From Rivularia sp. PCC 7116 (GTDB lineage: Bacteria > Cyanobacteriota > Cyanobacteriia > Cyanobacteriales > Nostocaceae), in assembly GCF_000316665.1 (NCBI RefSeq), contig NC_019678.1, forward strand, positions 6,915,001 through 6,979,000: a stretch of 64,000 nucleotides of DNA, read 5' to 3'. Below the pieces are notes generated by a model. It saw only the letters and a program-made list of their open reading frames with translations, did no database searches and had not been told where the DNA came from. The first letter of the stretch is position 1; every line of letters begins with the position of its first letter. The position numbers and the translations under genes are program-made. Positions 7,853 through 16,066 of the stretch are shown here, piece by piece.

Positions 7853-10800
7853 ATGGTTCATATTAAGCGCGTGGAACTCACCAATTTTAAGTCTTTCGGT
7901 GGTACTACTTCGGTGCCGTTACTGCCGGAGTTTACGGTGATTTCTGGCCCTAACGGTTCGGGAAAGTCTAATATTCTTGATGCGCTGCTATTTTGTTTAG
8001 GGCTTTCGAGTTCTAAAGGTATGCGTGCTGGTAGGCTTCCGGATTTGGTCAACACAAGTCAAATAAGTAAGTCTCGCGCTACTGTGGAAGCTAGCGTCAC
8101 GGTGACGTTTGATTTATCGGATTATGATTCTGATGAGTTTGATGACGAGCCAATTGTTTCAAATGTAGTGGTTGATGAGGTTGAAGAAAGTTCCACAACT
8201 GAGGAAGAATCTGTAGAGGAAACGGAAGAATCTGTAGAAGAAACTCAAGAGCAAGCAGAAGATAAAGCCCTCAAGGAGCAGGAAGAAGAGGAAATAAAAA
8301 ATCGTCGGGAGCAAATTCGAGCTAAACCTGGCATTCCCGATTGGAGCGTTACCCGTAGATTAAGGGTGACTAAGCAAGGTACTTATTCATCAAGTTATTA
8401 CATTAATGGAATTTCTTCTAATGCAACTGAGGTACACGAAGAGTTAAGCAATATCCGTATAAACCCTGAAGGATATAACGTTGTTCTGCAAGGGGACGTT
8501 ACTGATATTATTTCGATGAAACCTCGGGAGCGACGAGAAATTGTTGATGAGTTAGCAGGGGTTGCAGCGTTTGATAGGAAAATTAATCAAGCAAAGAAGA
8601 CTTTAGAAGAAGTTAAAGAAAAAGAAGATAGCTGTCGGATTATTGAAACGGAATTAACTACGCAGTGCGAAAGGCTTTCTCAAGATAAAGCGAAGGCGGA
8701 AAAATATCAAAGATTGCGAATTGATTTTCTAGAAAAGCAGAAGTGGGAAGTTGTGCTGTCTTGGCGCACTTTACAAAGGCATCAAGAACAATTATCTAAG
8801 CAAATTCAAGACGGCGATCGCACTCTTGCGGAGAATAATCGGCAGTTGGGTGAGGTGAATGAAAATATTCAGGCAAAGCAAAAAGAACTTGAGGAGTTAA
8901 ATATTCGCGTCAAGGCTTTGGGTGAAGATGAACTGTTAAAAGTACAATCGCAGTTGGCGACTCAAGAAGCAGAATACAAGCAAGTTCAACGTCGTCAAAG
9001 TGAATTAGAAGCAGCGCGGGCTGAAGCTGGGATAAAAGTGACGCAAACCCAGCAGGAAATTCAGCAGAATCAAAGTTATTTGACTGAGTTGGCAGGGCAA
9101 AAAGAAGCAGAAACGCGGAATTCTGCCGCTTTACAAAGTCAGCGCGAGTCAATCCATGAAACTTTAGAAAAATCTCGGGAAACTGCTGCCGAAATTGCTT
9201 CGGCTTCGGAAGCTTGGGTAGTGCAGCAAACGAATTTAAACCATCAGGTTGAAGCTGTATTGCAAACTTTGGAACCACAGCGCACGGAAAGGGCGCAGTT
9301 AAGGGAAAGAAATAGCCAGTTACAGCAACAAATTCAAGAACAAACCGAATTAGTTCAAAGTTTAGAGCCGCAGTTAGCTGAAAAACAAAGCCAGCTAGAG
9401 CAATTTCAAGTTGGATTTAATTCTACCGTTGCGCCAATTCAAGATTTAGCTGAGAATTTAGCCGCAACCGAACAAGAATTACAAATTCAACAGCAAACTC
9501 AAAAGCGGTTGTTGCAGGAACAAAGAGACAAACAGCGGCAGCTTGATAAATTGGAAGCTCAAGCCCAAGCACAGCAAGAAGCTCAAGGAACCCACGCTAG
9601 TAAAATTATTTTGCAATCTGGTTTACCTGGTGTTTGCGGTTTGGTTGCGGAATTGGGAAGGGTAGAACCAAATTTTCAGCTAGCTTTGGAAACTGCTGCG
9701 GGTGGACGTTTGGGACAAATTGTTGTAGAAGATGACAGCGTTGGTGCTGCCGGAATTCAATTACTCAAGCAAAGGAGAGCCGGAAGGGCAACTTTTCTAC
9801 CTTTAAATAAAATTAGAGCGCCCCGTATTAATGAATCTGGTAATCTACGATATGCCAATGGTTTTATTGATTATGCGGTGAATTTAATCGGTTGCGAACC
9901 CCGTTACGATGATGTATTCGCTTATGTTTTTGGGAATACGGTTGTATTTGAAAATATTAATTTAGCTAGAAATCATTTAGGAAAAGTCCGCATAGTAACT
10001 TTAGAAGGGGAATTATTAGAAACCAGCGGTGCAATGACTGGTGGTAGCGTTACTCAACGTTCGACTTTACGATTTGGTACCGTTGAAGCAACCGAATCGG
10101 AAGAAGTCAAGGGTTTGAGAAATCGTTTGGTAGAAATTGAAAGAGTTTTAGGGCGTTGTAATGAAGCAATTATTACTCTTTCTGAAAGAACCAAAGAATT
10201 ATCTACCCAGCTTACCGAAACTCGTCAGGGGAAAAGAGAACAGCAGTTACGAGCCGAACAATTACAAAAAGAAGTTCAAGGTTTAACTAAGCGAGTAGAA
10301 GATGCTAAAAGTCAACTTACACAAAATACAGAAAAATTAAACACCGCTCAATCCCGTTTGGAAGTATTAGAAAAAGAATTACCGTCACAAGAGCAACAAT
10401 TACAGCAGCTACGTAACGAATTATCCGAATTAGAAGCTTCGCAAACCCCAAGCGAATGGCAGCAAATTCAAGCCAAAATCAAAAGTCAAGAGCAGCAATT
10501 ACAGCAGCAAGATACAGCTTTACTAGAGCAAACAGAAAAATTAAAGAATATTGAAGTTCAACAACAAGTATTGCAAGAGAAAATTCAAGAAGGGGTACGA
10601 CGAGTTGAAGAATATCAGCAAGAGCAATTAAACCAAGAAAATCAAATTAATAGCCTCAAGCAACAAGAAGCCAACTTAACAGCAACTCTAGCCGAAACTC
10701 GCCAGCGGATGCAGGAAATGGAAGCGAATTTAGGCGAAGAAAAACAAAGACGCGATGCTGTGGAAGCCCAGCTGCGCCAACTATTGCTACGCCAACAACA

Positions 10801-11596
10801 GTTGGAATGGGAAGTACAAAAGCTGCAAGAAAGCCAGCAAAATCGCCGCGAAGAATTGGATAGAGTGCTAGCAGAATTACAAACCATTTCTGGGGAATTA
10901 CCGAACCCCTTACCTGAAGTACCCGAAAAAGTAAATTTAGAAGAGCTACAAAAGGAATTAAAGTCTCTTTCCAAACGCTTACAAGCGATGGAACCAGTTA
11001 ATATGTTAGCTCTCGAACAATACGATCGCACCCAACAACGTTTAGAAGAACTTAGCGAAAAACTAGAGACATTAGAAGCAGAGCGAACTGAATTATTATT
11101 AAGAATTGAAAATTTTACTACTCTACGACAAAGAGCTTTTAAAGAAGCATTTGACGCTGTAAACGAAAACTTTAAATCAATTTTTGCCACCCTTTCCGAC
11201 GGCGATGGCTACTTACAATTAGATAATCAAGAAGATCCATTTAACAGCGGTTTAAACTTAGTCGCGCATCCCAAAGGAAAGCCAGTACAGCGCTTAGCAT
11301 CTATGTCAGGAGGAGAAAAATCACTAACAGCATTAAGCTTTATTTTTGCTCTACAAAGATATCGCCCATCGCCATTTTACGCATTTGATGAAGTCGATAT
11401 GTTTTTAGACGGGGCAAACGTAGAACGATTAGCTAAAATGATTAAGCAACAGGCACAACTCGCACAATTTATAGTTGTAAGCTTGCGCCGCCCAATGATA
11501 GAATCAGCCGAACGTACAATCGGAGTAACTCAAGCCCGAGGAGCTTATACACAAGTTTTAGGGATTAAGTTAAAAACCGACAATACTTCTGCTTGA
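7853..11596 (+). CDS. smc: Chromosome segregation ATPase SMC
   Basis: 1247 residues, the usual bacterial SMC size plus an insertion. Walker A at 32-39 (GPNGSGKS), two long coiled-coil arms rich in Gln/Glu, a hinge around 580-700 (GVCGLVAELGRVEPNF, AAGGRLGQIVVEDD, RRAGRATFLPL), an ABC signature (SMSGGEKSLTALS) and Walker B (FYAFDEVDMFLD) near the C-terminus. With ScpA and ScpB (not in this window) it forms the condensin that organises and segregates chromosomes. Between the N-terminal beta strands, residues about 92-150 form a very acidic insertion (repeated EESVEET), longer than in most SMCs. The start ATG at 7853 gives the standard MVHIKRVELTNFKSF N-terminus. The PRC-barrel gene follows 58 bp later, probably co-transcribed. 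Confidence 0.97.
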   Translation: MVHIKRVELTNFKSFGGTTSVPLLPEFTVISGPNGSGKSNILDALLFCLGLSSSKGMRAGRLPDLVNTSQISKSRATVEASVTVTFDLSDYDSDEFDDEPIVSNVVVDEVEESSTTEEESVEETEESVEETQEQAEDKALKEQEEEEIKNRREQIRAKPGIPDWSVTRRLRVTKQGTYSSSYYINGISSNATEVHEELSNIRINPEGYNVVLQGDVTDIISMKPRERREIVDELAGVAAFDRKINQAKKTLEEVKEKEDSCRIIETELTTQCERLSQDKAKAEKYQRLRIDFLEKQKWEVVLSWRTLQRHQEQLSKQIQDGDRTLAENNRQLGEVNENIQAKQKELEELNIRVKALGEDELLKVQSQLATQEAEYKQVQRRQSELEAARAEAGIKVTQTQQEIQQNQSYLTELAGQKEAETRNSAALQSQRESIHETLEKSRETAAEIASASEAWVVQQTNLNHQVEAVLQTLEPQRTERAQLRERNSQLQQQIQEQTELVQSLEPQLAEKQSQLEQFQVGFNSTVAPIQDLAENLAATEQELQIQQQTQKRLLQEQRDKQRQLDKLEAQAQAQQEAQGTHASKIILQSGLPGVCGLVAELGRVEPNFQLALETAAGGRLGQIVVEDDSVGAAGIQLLKQRRAGRATFLPLNKIRAPRINESGNLRYANGFIDYAVNLIGCEPRYDDVFAYVFGNTVVFENINLARNHLGKVRIVTLEGELLETSGAMTGGSVTQRSTLRFGTVEATESEEVKGLRNRLVEIERVLGRCNEAIITLSERTKELSTQLTETRQGKREQQLRAEQLQKEVQGLTKRVEDAKSQLTQNTEKLNTAQSRLEVLEKELPSQEQQLQQLRNELSELEASQTPSEWQQIQAKIKSQEQQLQQQDTALLEQTEKLKNIEVQQQVLQEKIQEGVRRVEEYQQEQLNQENQINSLKQQEANLTATLAETRQRMQEMEANLGEEKQRRDAVEAQLRQLLLRQQQLEWEVQKLQESQQNRREELDRVLAELQTISGELPNPLPEVPEKVNLEELQKELKSLSKRLQAMEPVNMLALEQYDRTQQRLEELSEKLETLEAERTELLLRIENFTTLRQRAFKEAFDAVNENFKSIFATLSDGDGYLQLDNQEDPFNSGLNLVAHPKGKPVQRLASMSGGEKSLTALSFIFALQRYRPSPFYAFDEVDMFLDGANVERLAKMIKQQAQLAQFIVVSLRRPMIESAERTIGVTQARGAYTQVLGIKLKTDNTSA

Positions 11597-11654
11597 GTAT
11601 CTGTTAATAATAGTGTATAGATAAACCGGATTCGAGATCGGGACTCGGTAAATA

Positions 11655-12638
11655 ATGACCTCTGAACAAATTATTAGACGCTCGGATATTTTAAACACCC
11701 AAGTAATCACCCGCGATAACGGGAGAAGGCTCGGCATCGTCAACCAACTGTGGGTAGATATTGATAGACGAGAGGTTGTGGCACTTGGCTTACGAGACAG
11801 CCTGATCTCCGTTTCTGGAATACCGCGCTATATGTATTTGAGTAGTATTGACCAAATCGGCGACGTGATTTTGGTTGATAACGAAGACGTGATTGAAGAC
11901 GTAGATACCGAAATCTACAGCAATTTAGTTAATTGGGAAGTAATTACAGAAGCCGGAGACGTATTAGGAAGAGTACGCGGTTTCAAATTTGACGGTATCA
12001 GCGGTAGAATTACATCTATAGTAATTGCTTCTTTAGGGCTGCCACAAATACCAGACCAAGTTCTTAGTACCTATGAACTATCAATGGACGAAGTAGTCAG
12101 CGTTGGTCCCAACCGGCTGATAGTATTTGAAGGAGCAGAAGAAAGGGTTACTCAATTAAGTGTTGGTGTATTAGAACGTTTAGGTATTGGTAAAGCTCCT
12201 TGGGAGCGCGAAGACGAATACTACAATGCGACTCCTAAAACCATAGCACCAGAAAATCAACTGCCAACGGGAGTACCCTTAGAAGCACCCCAGCCTAGAG
12301 TACGCCGCCCAGAACCTGTAGCAGAAGAAGTTTGGACGGAAGACGACGCTTACGAAGAAGCCCCCCGTCGTCGAGTAATGGAAGCACGCCCATACGAAGA
12401 AGAAACTATCCGCTACGAAGAAGAAGAAGCTGATAACTGGAGCGAGGCAACCGGTAAAGATAAGTATCAAGCATCACCCCAGCCTTTCCCAACTAAAGCA
12501 TATAAAGAAGACTACGACACCTACGACGACGACTTAGAAAAAGACGCTTGGGAAGACGAAGAAGCACCAAAACCAATTAACATTCCCAAGAAAGTCAAAG
12601 AAAAGCAGCCAGAATACGAAGAAGAAGGCGGATATTAA
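11655..12638 (+). CDS. PRC-barrel domain protein
   Basis: 327 residues. Two successive PRC-barrel-like units occupy about residues 5-85 (RRSDILNTQVIT, GRRLGIVNQLWVDIDRREVV) and 88-170 (NWEVITEAGDVLGRVRGFKF, GRITSIVIA). The remaining 150 residues are acidic, Glu/Asp/Tyr-rich and probably disordered, ending EYEEEGGY. PRC-barrel folds occur in the photosynthetic reaction-centre H subunit and in RimM. In cyanobacteria this stand-alone type lies next to smc and its role is not known. A terminator-like hairpin follows at 12687-12721, suggesting the end of an smc operon. Confidence 0.85.
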   Translation: MTSEQIIRRSDILNTQVITRDNGRRLGIVNQLWVDIDRREVVALGLRDSLISVSGIPRYMYLSSIDQIGDVILVDNEDVIEDVDTEIYSNLVNWEVITEAGDVLGRVRGFKFDGISGRITSIVIASLGLPQIPDQVLSTYELSMDEVVSVGPNRLIVFEGAEERVTQLSVGVLERLGIGKAPWEREDEYYNATPKTIAPENQLPTGVPLEAPQPRVRRPEPVAEEVWTEDDAYEEAPRRRVMEARPYEEETIRYEEEEADNWSEATGKDKYQASPQPFPTKAYKEDYDTYDDDLEKDAWEDEEAPKPINIPKKVKEKQPEYEEEGGY

Positions 12639-12686
12639 GTTTGGTTAAAAATTAGATTTAGAGACGTAGCAGTGCTACTTCTTTAG

Positions 12687-12721
12687 GGGAGTTAGGAATT
12701 AGTTTCTAGCTCCTATTTTTT
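12687..12721 (+). terminator. Intrinsic terminator after smc and the PRC-barrel gene
   Basis: Imperfect hairpin: arm GGGAGTTAGGAA (12687-12698), short loop, arm TTTCTAGCTCCT (12703-12714), G-U pairs allowed, followed by a T run (12716-12721). Placed 50 bp after the PRC-barrel stop. Confidence 0.6.
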
Positions 12722-12989
12722 GAGAATGGGTAATTGAGAATGGGTAATAGGGAAAAATTGTTACTCCTATGCCGCTCCTGATTGTTATCTCCATGAAACT
12801 TCTTTTTTCCTGCCCTGCGCCGTGGTGAGCTTTCGAGTTTATTAGAGGAGGGTGGTCAAACTACTATAGTCAATATCAACTGATTTTAGTACTAAACGCT
12901 ACTAAGGGTTAAAGTCAAATATAATACTTGATAACTGAATAAAATTAAGTAATTATAGCAGGAAACAATCTCGATAATTACAAAAAAGA

Positions 12990-13277
12990 ATGTCACAATT
13001 CTCATTAGAGCAGAAAATATTAACCGCACCAAATGTATTGGCTCAAGACTTGGCAGGGGAGTCAGTATTGCTTAATATCAAAACCGAACAGTATTTTAGC
13101 TTGGATGACATTGGTACTCGGATGTGGCAAACCCTGATAGAGAAAGACTCCATCCAGAGCGCCATCGATGCCTTGCAAGTTGAGTATCAAGTAGAGCCAG
13201 AATTGTTACAGAAAGATGTAAAAAACCTCATTGAAGAATTATTAGCAAATGAATTGGTTGAAGTTAGTAATTCGTAA
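12990..13277 (+). CDS. PqqD-family peptide chaperone / RiPP recognition element (lasso B1-like)
   Basis: 95 residues with the PqqD winged-helix pattern: an N-terminal strand pair (ILTAPNVLAQDLAGESVLLN), the diagnostic IKTEQYFSLDDIGTRMWQ strand-turn-helix (the Y.LD..G..iW signature), and a helical C-terminus with DVKNLIEELLANELV. In lasso-peptide pathways this domain (B1/E) binds the precursor leader through the conserved Tyr-Pro-Leu motif and delivers it to the B2 protease. It overlaps the B2 gene by 29 bp, so translation is probably coupled. It faces the cyclase and precursor genes, which lie on the opposite strand several kb away. ATG 12990 is the first start after an AT-rich leader. Confidence 0.85.
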   Translation: MSQFSLEQKILTAPNVLAQDLAGESVLLNIKTEQYFSLDDIGTRMWQTLIEKDSIQSAIDALQVEYQVEPELLQKDVKNLIEELLANELVEVSNS

Positions 13278-13722
13278 ATGTCGCAGAATTTGGGGGCTAG
13301 ACGGCAATTCGCGTTGGTTGTTGCTGCAAGCGTTTCTGTTGCTGCCCCTAGTAGCTATATCCTTAAAATTTTGGGGATTAAAGCGTACTCAAACTGGTTT
13401 AGCACAACTGTTAGCAAGTGCAAAAAATCCGGTTGAAAATAGCCTTCGCCACTCCCAAATTATTAAAACAATTGCCATGGTGCGCTTGGCAGCAAGATAT
13501 TACCAACCTTGGGCTAACTGTCTGAAAAAATCCTTAGTGTTGTGGGGTTTGTTAGCTCACCAGGGAATTGAGTCCGAATTGCGGATAGGGGTGCAACGAG
13601 AAGCAATGAAATTTGAAGCCCACGCTTGGGTGGAATGTGAAGGATTTGTTCTTAATGATACTCCAGACGTGCGCGATCGCTATGCGATGTTTGAACGTGC
13701 AATAGAAGTCAATCTTTCCTAA
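13249..13722 (+). CDS. Lasso-peptide biosynthesis B2 protein (transglutaminase-like leader protease)
   Basis: 157 residues. The N-terminal half is hydrophobic (WLLLQAFLLLPLVAISL), as in other B2 proteins. The cysteine-protease triad is visible: Cys91 in ANCLKKSLVLWGLL, His125 in FEAHAWVE, and Asp137 in FVLNDTPDV. Arg112-Ile-Gly-Val (LRIGV) is the usual preceding strand. By family knowledge B2 cuts the leader peptide after the residue following the conserved Thr. All catalytic residues are present, so it should be active. It overlaps the PqqD-like gene and is followed 12 bp later by a Nif11 gene, giving a three-gene plus-strand operon. Confidence 0.9.
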   Translation: MNWLKLVIRKCRRIWGLDGNSRWLLLQAFLLLPLVAISLKFWGLKRTQTGLAQLLASAKNPVENSLRHSQIIKTIAMVRLAARYYQPWANCLKKSLVLWGLLAHQGIESELRIGVQREAMKFEAHAWVECEGFVLNDTPDVRDRYAMFERAIEVNLS

Positions 13723-13734
13723 ATAAGAAAACTA

Positions 13735-13941
13735 ATGTCTGTGCAAACTGCTTTACAATTTATCGAAAAATTACGGGTGGATGAAGAGTTAAAAAAAAGA
13801 CTTTTAATTAAAAGTAATACCCCTGAGTTAGAAAGCTTCGTTAAACTTGGGGCTGAAGTTGGTTTAAGATTCACGGTTGAACAACTCAAAGCAGCGCATA
13901 AGCAGGATTGGGCTATGCGCTGGTTGGTTTATAATTCTTAA
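13735..13941 (+). CDS. Nif11-domain small protein
   Basis: 68 residues: MSVQTALQFIEKLRVDEEL, an acidic/Leu helix, then FVKLGAEVGLRFTVEQLKAAH and a DWAMRWLVYNS end. This is the Nif11 helical domain, which in cyanobacteria serves as the leader of N11P-type RiPP precursors but also occurs alone. Here there is no Gly-Gly cleavage site and no extra C-terminal core, so it is probably not a precursor itself; a short WLVYNS tail is all that follows the domain. Its position 12 bp after the B2 gene suggests an accessory or regulatory role, or a relic of a second precursor. Confidence 0.8.
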   Translation: MSVQTALQFIEKLRVDEELKKRLLIKSNTPELESFVKLGAEVGLRFTVEQLKAAHKQDWAMRWLVYNS

Positions 13942-13966
13942 GTTTTTCTGATATAGCAGATTAATT

Positions 13967-13994
13967 TGAAAAAAATGATGGGCAGGCTGCCCAT
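13967..13994 (-). terminator. Terminator of the minus-strand RiPP operon
   Basis: Arms ATGGGCAG and CTGCCCAT (13978-13994) form a compact hairpin. Read on the minus strand it is followed by CATTTTTTTC, a good T run, just beyond the P450 stop. It marks the end of the operon that starts with the cyclase gene. Confidence 0.6.
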
Positions 13995-14027
13995 TACGTA
14001 TTTGGCTCAACCGAAAAACGCTATAAA

Positions 14028-15275
14028 TTAAAAAATAACTGGCAAAGATTTCAAACCGCGTCCAAGAAAAGAATCGTCCCATTCAAAAGATTCGGTTGCT
14101 ATGGATAACTCAGGTAAACGTTTTACTACGGTACCAACAGCAATTTCTGCGACTAATCTACCTAAGTGTTTACCGATGCAATTATGAATTCCTTGACCAA
14201 AAGAAAGGTAAGGATTGGGTTTCCTTCTAATATCAAATTTGTTGGGTTCGAGAAATTTTGCGGGGTCTCGATTTGCAGCAGCGATGATACAATTGACTAC
14301 TTCACCTCGATGAATTGTTTGATTTGATAATTGAATATCAGATAGTGCTGTGCGGGAGATACCTTGAACCGGACTTTCATAGCGTAATACTTCTGAGATG
14401 GTTGTTTCAATCAAGGATGGATCTGCTTGTAACAGATATAGTTGTTGCGGATGATTGAGTAATGTCAGTATGGTGTTACCAATTAAATTTGCTGTTGAAG
14501 AGTGTCCCACAGCAAACATAAAGATGCAGGTGCCTAAGAGTTCTTCTTCGCTAATTTCACCATTAGCTTCTGCTTCAATTAGCGAGCCTATCAAGTTATC
14601 TTGCGGTTGAGAACAACTGCGGCATTTAGCAATCCAACTGCGGAAATATTCAGCCAAACCAGCTATTGTCAACAAACCTTGTTCGTTAGCGATGGGAGTC
14701 ACATCCACATCTGCAATAATCGATAAATTATCCGACCACTGTTTGAAACGGGGATGCCATTCTTGTTCTGGAATTCCCAAAATCTTACAGTTGACACCCA
14801 GGGCAAGGGGATATGCTAAATCCTTAATTATATCTACCTTTCCCGAGTTTTTCACCCCATCGATGAAATTGTTCACATTTGCACTGATGTGCGATCGCAA
14901 TGTTTGAATCCGCGATGGAGTAAAGGGATTACGCAACAAGTGACGGATTCTAGTATGATCGGGAGGATTGAGTAGTACTAACCACAGCTTCATCAGTTGT
15001 TGACTTTCCTGACGTAGAGACAAGAAGTGGTTTATTGGTTGTTGGTTTGCAGTTTGTAGTTTTGGTTTTTGCTGCGAACGACCAAAGCTAGGGTTTCTAA
15101 AGACTTCTACAATATCATCATAACGCGTCAGCACCCAATCGTTTCGTTCGGATCGATAGTAAATTGGGTGATGAGTTCGCAAATAATCATAAGTGGGATA
15201 GGGGTTAGCGCGAAATTGTGGCGAGCGCGGATTAAATTCTAAAGGCGCAGTTTGGTTATTAGCTAATTTACTCAT
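14028..15275 (-). CDS. Cytochrome P450 (cluster tailoring enzyme)
   Basis: 415 residues from the ATG at 15275, preceded by a GAGGGAAGA Shine-Dalgarno; ten extra codons upstream are possible but less likely. Class I bacterial P450 landmarks are present: PPDHTRIRHLL, an I-helix oxygen-binding stretch FAVGHSSTANL (the canonical acidic/Gly-x-x-Thr-Thr reads GHSST), the K-helix EVLRYESP, and a heme loop FGQGIHNCIGKHLG with the Cys ligand. It would use electrons from a ferredoxin and hydroxylate or oxidatively crosslink a substrate. Ten bases separate it from the methyltransferase, so it is co-transcribed with the precursor, kinase and cyclase genes. By context the substrate is the peptide, for instance its Phe/Tyr or Asn residues; that is inference. 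Confidence 0.92.
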   Translation of the reverse strand: MSKLANNQTAPLEFNPRSPQFRANPYPTYDYLRTHHPIYYRSERNDWVLTRYDDIVEVFRNPSFGRSQQKPKLQTANQQPINHFLSLRQESQQLMKLWLVLLNPPDHTRIRHLLRNPFTPSRIQTLRSHISANVNNFIDGVKNSGKVDIIKDLAYPLALGVNCKILGIPEQEWHPRFKQWSDNLSIIADVDVTPIANEQGLLTIAGLAEYFRSWIAKCRSCSQPQDNLIGSLIEAEANGEISEEELLGTCIFMFAVGHSSTANLIGNTILTLLNHPQQLYLLQADPSLIETTISEVLRYESPVQGISRTALSDIQLSNQTIHRGEVVNCIIAAANRDPAKFLEPNKFDIRRKPNPYLSFGQGIHNCIGKHLGRLVAEIAVGTVVKRLPELSIATESFEWDDSFLGRGLKSLPVIF

Positions 15276-15285
15276 TCTTCTTCCC

Positions 15286-16065
15286 TCATTCTGCCACAAT
15301 ATCAATTAGCGGAAATAACTGACACCACCTCAAAGGCGATTGCAAGGCGATATCAACTAAACTGCGAAGGGTACCTAATTGCCCTGGAGGTTGAGCATCA
15401 CCATAAACGCGATCTAGATTTTGCTTCCATAGCGCTATAGTTCGTAGGGATTGAAATCGTCTATCTTGCATAAACTTTATTTTCCAACCTGCTGATTCCA
15501 AATCCCGAACTAGTTCGGAAACCTTGCAAAGAACTATAGAACCACCAAAGGTTAATCTTTCTCCTGAATAGCTATCCGCAGCGCAACTTTCTGACAAAAT
15601 TAAGCGTGATGCACGAGAACGCATTTGCCGTAACAGCTGAGCTTTGTTGCGAATATGGGAAATCATTTCTAAGGAGAAGACTATATCATATTCGTCAGGT
15701 AATTCATCTATATCTTGGTCTAAATCTTGTTGCAGCACATTTAAACCCAGGCTCCGGCAATATTCTACCTGTGCAGCGCTACATGAAATCCCTGTCACAG
15801 AACAATTACGCTCTGCAATTAACATCTTAGCTCGTCCACCCCAACCACAGCCGATGTCTAAAACCCGCGAACCAGTCGGAATATAAGGATAAAAATTTCT
15901 AACTGTTTGTTTTAAACCAGTTTCTAAATCTTCAGAACCGCTAAAATAACCAAAATGGTAATGTAAATCTTCGCCGATAATCTGCTTCCATTCACTAATA
16001 GAATCCTGAGAATAAAAGTTATCTAAATCGAATTTTGCTTCCGAATTAACCGTCATTTCATTCAT
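15286..16065 (-). CDS. SAM-dependent methyltransferase (cluster tailoring enzyme)
   Basis: About 259 residues from the ATG at 16065, which lies directly after the upstream stop; an earlier ATG at 16098 overlaps that gene. Rossmann-fold class I methyltransferase: motif I VLDIGCGWGGRAKML, an acidic strand (VTGISCSAAQVEYC), then YDIVFSLEMISHI (motif II/III). The GISCSAAQVEYCR pattern resembles the cyclopropane-fatty-acid-synthase/sarcosine methyltransferase group rather than protein isoaspartyl methyltransferases. In a RiPP cluster it may methylate a side chain, the N-terminus or the C-terminal carboxylate (inference). Confidence 0.85.
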   Translation of the reverse strand: MNEMTVNSEAKFDLDNFYSQDSISEWKQIIGEDLHYHFGYFSGSEDLETGLKQTVRNFYPYIPTGSRVLDIGCGWGGRAKMLIAERNCSVTGISCSAAQVEYCRSLGLNVLQQDLDQDIDELPDEYDIVFSLEMISHIRNKAQLLRQMRSRASRLILSESCAADSYSGERLTFGGSIVLCKVSELVRDLESAGWKIKFMQDRRFQSLRTIALWKQNLDRVYGDAQPPGQLGTLRSLVDIALQSPLRWCQLFPLIDIVAE

Positions 16066-16066
16066 G

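Noticed and set aside
10642-11190. 182-residue minus-strand frame inside smc
   Set aside because: Shadow of the smc coiled-coil coding sequence, Ser/Cys-rich nonsense translation.
13735-13941. Nif11-type RiPP precursor
   Set aside because: No Gly-Gly site and no core region beyond the domain; treated as an accessory protein.
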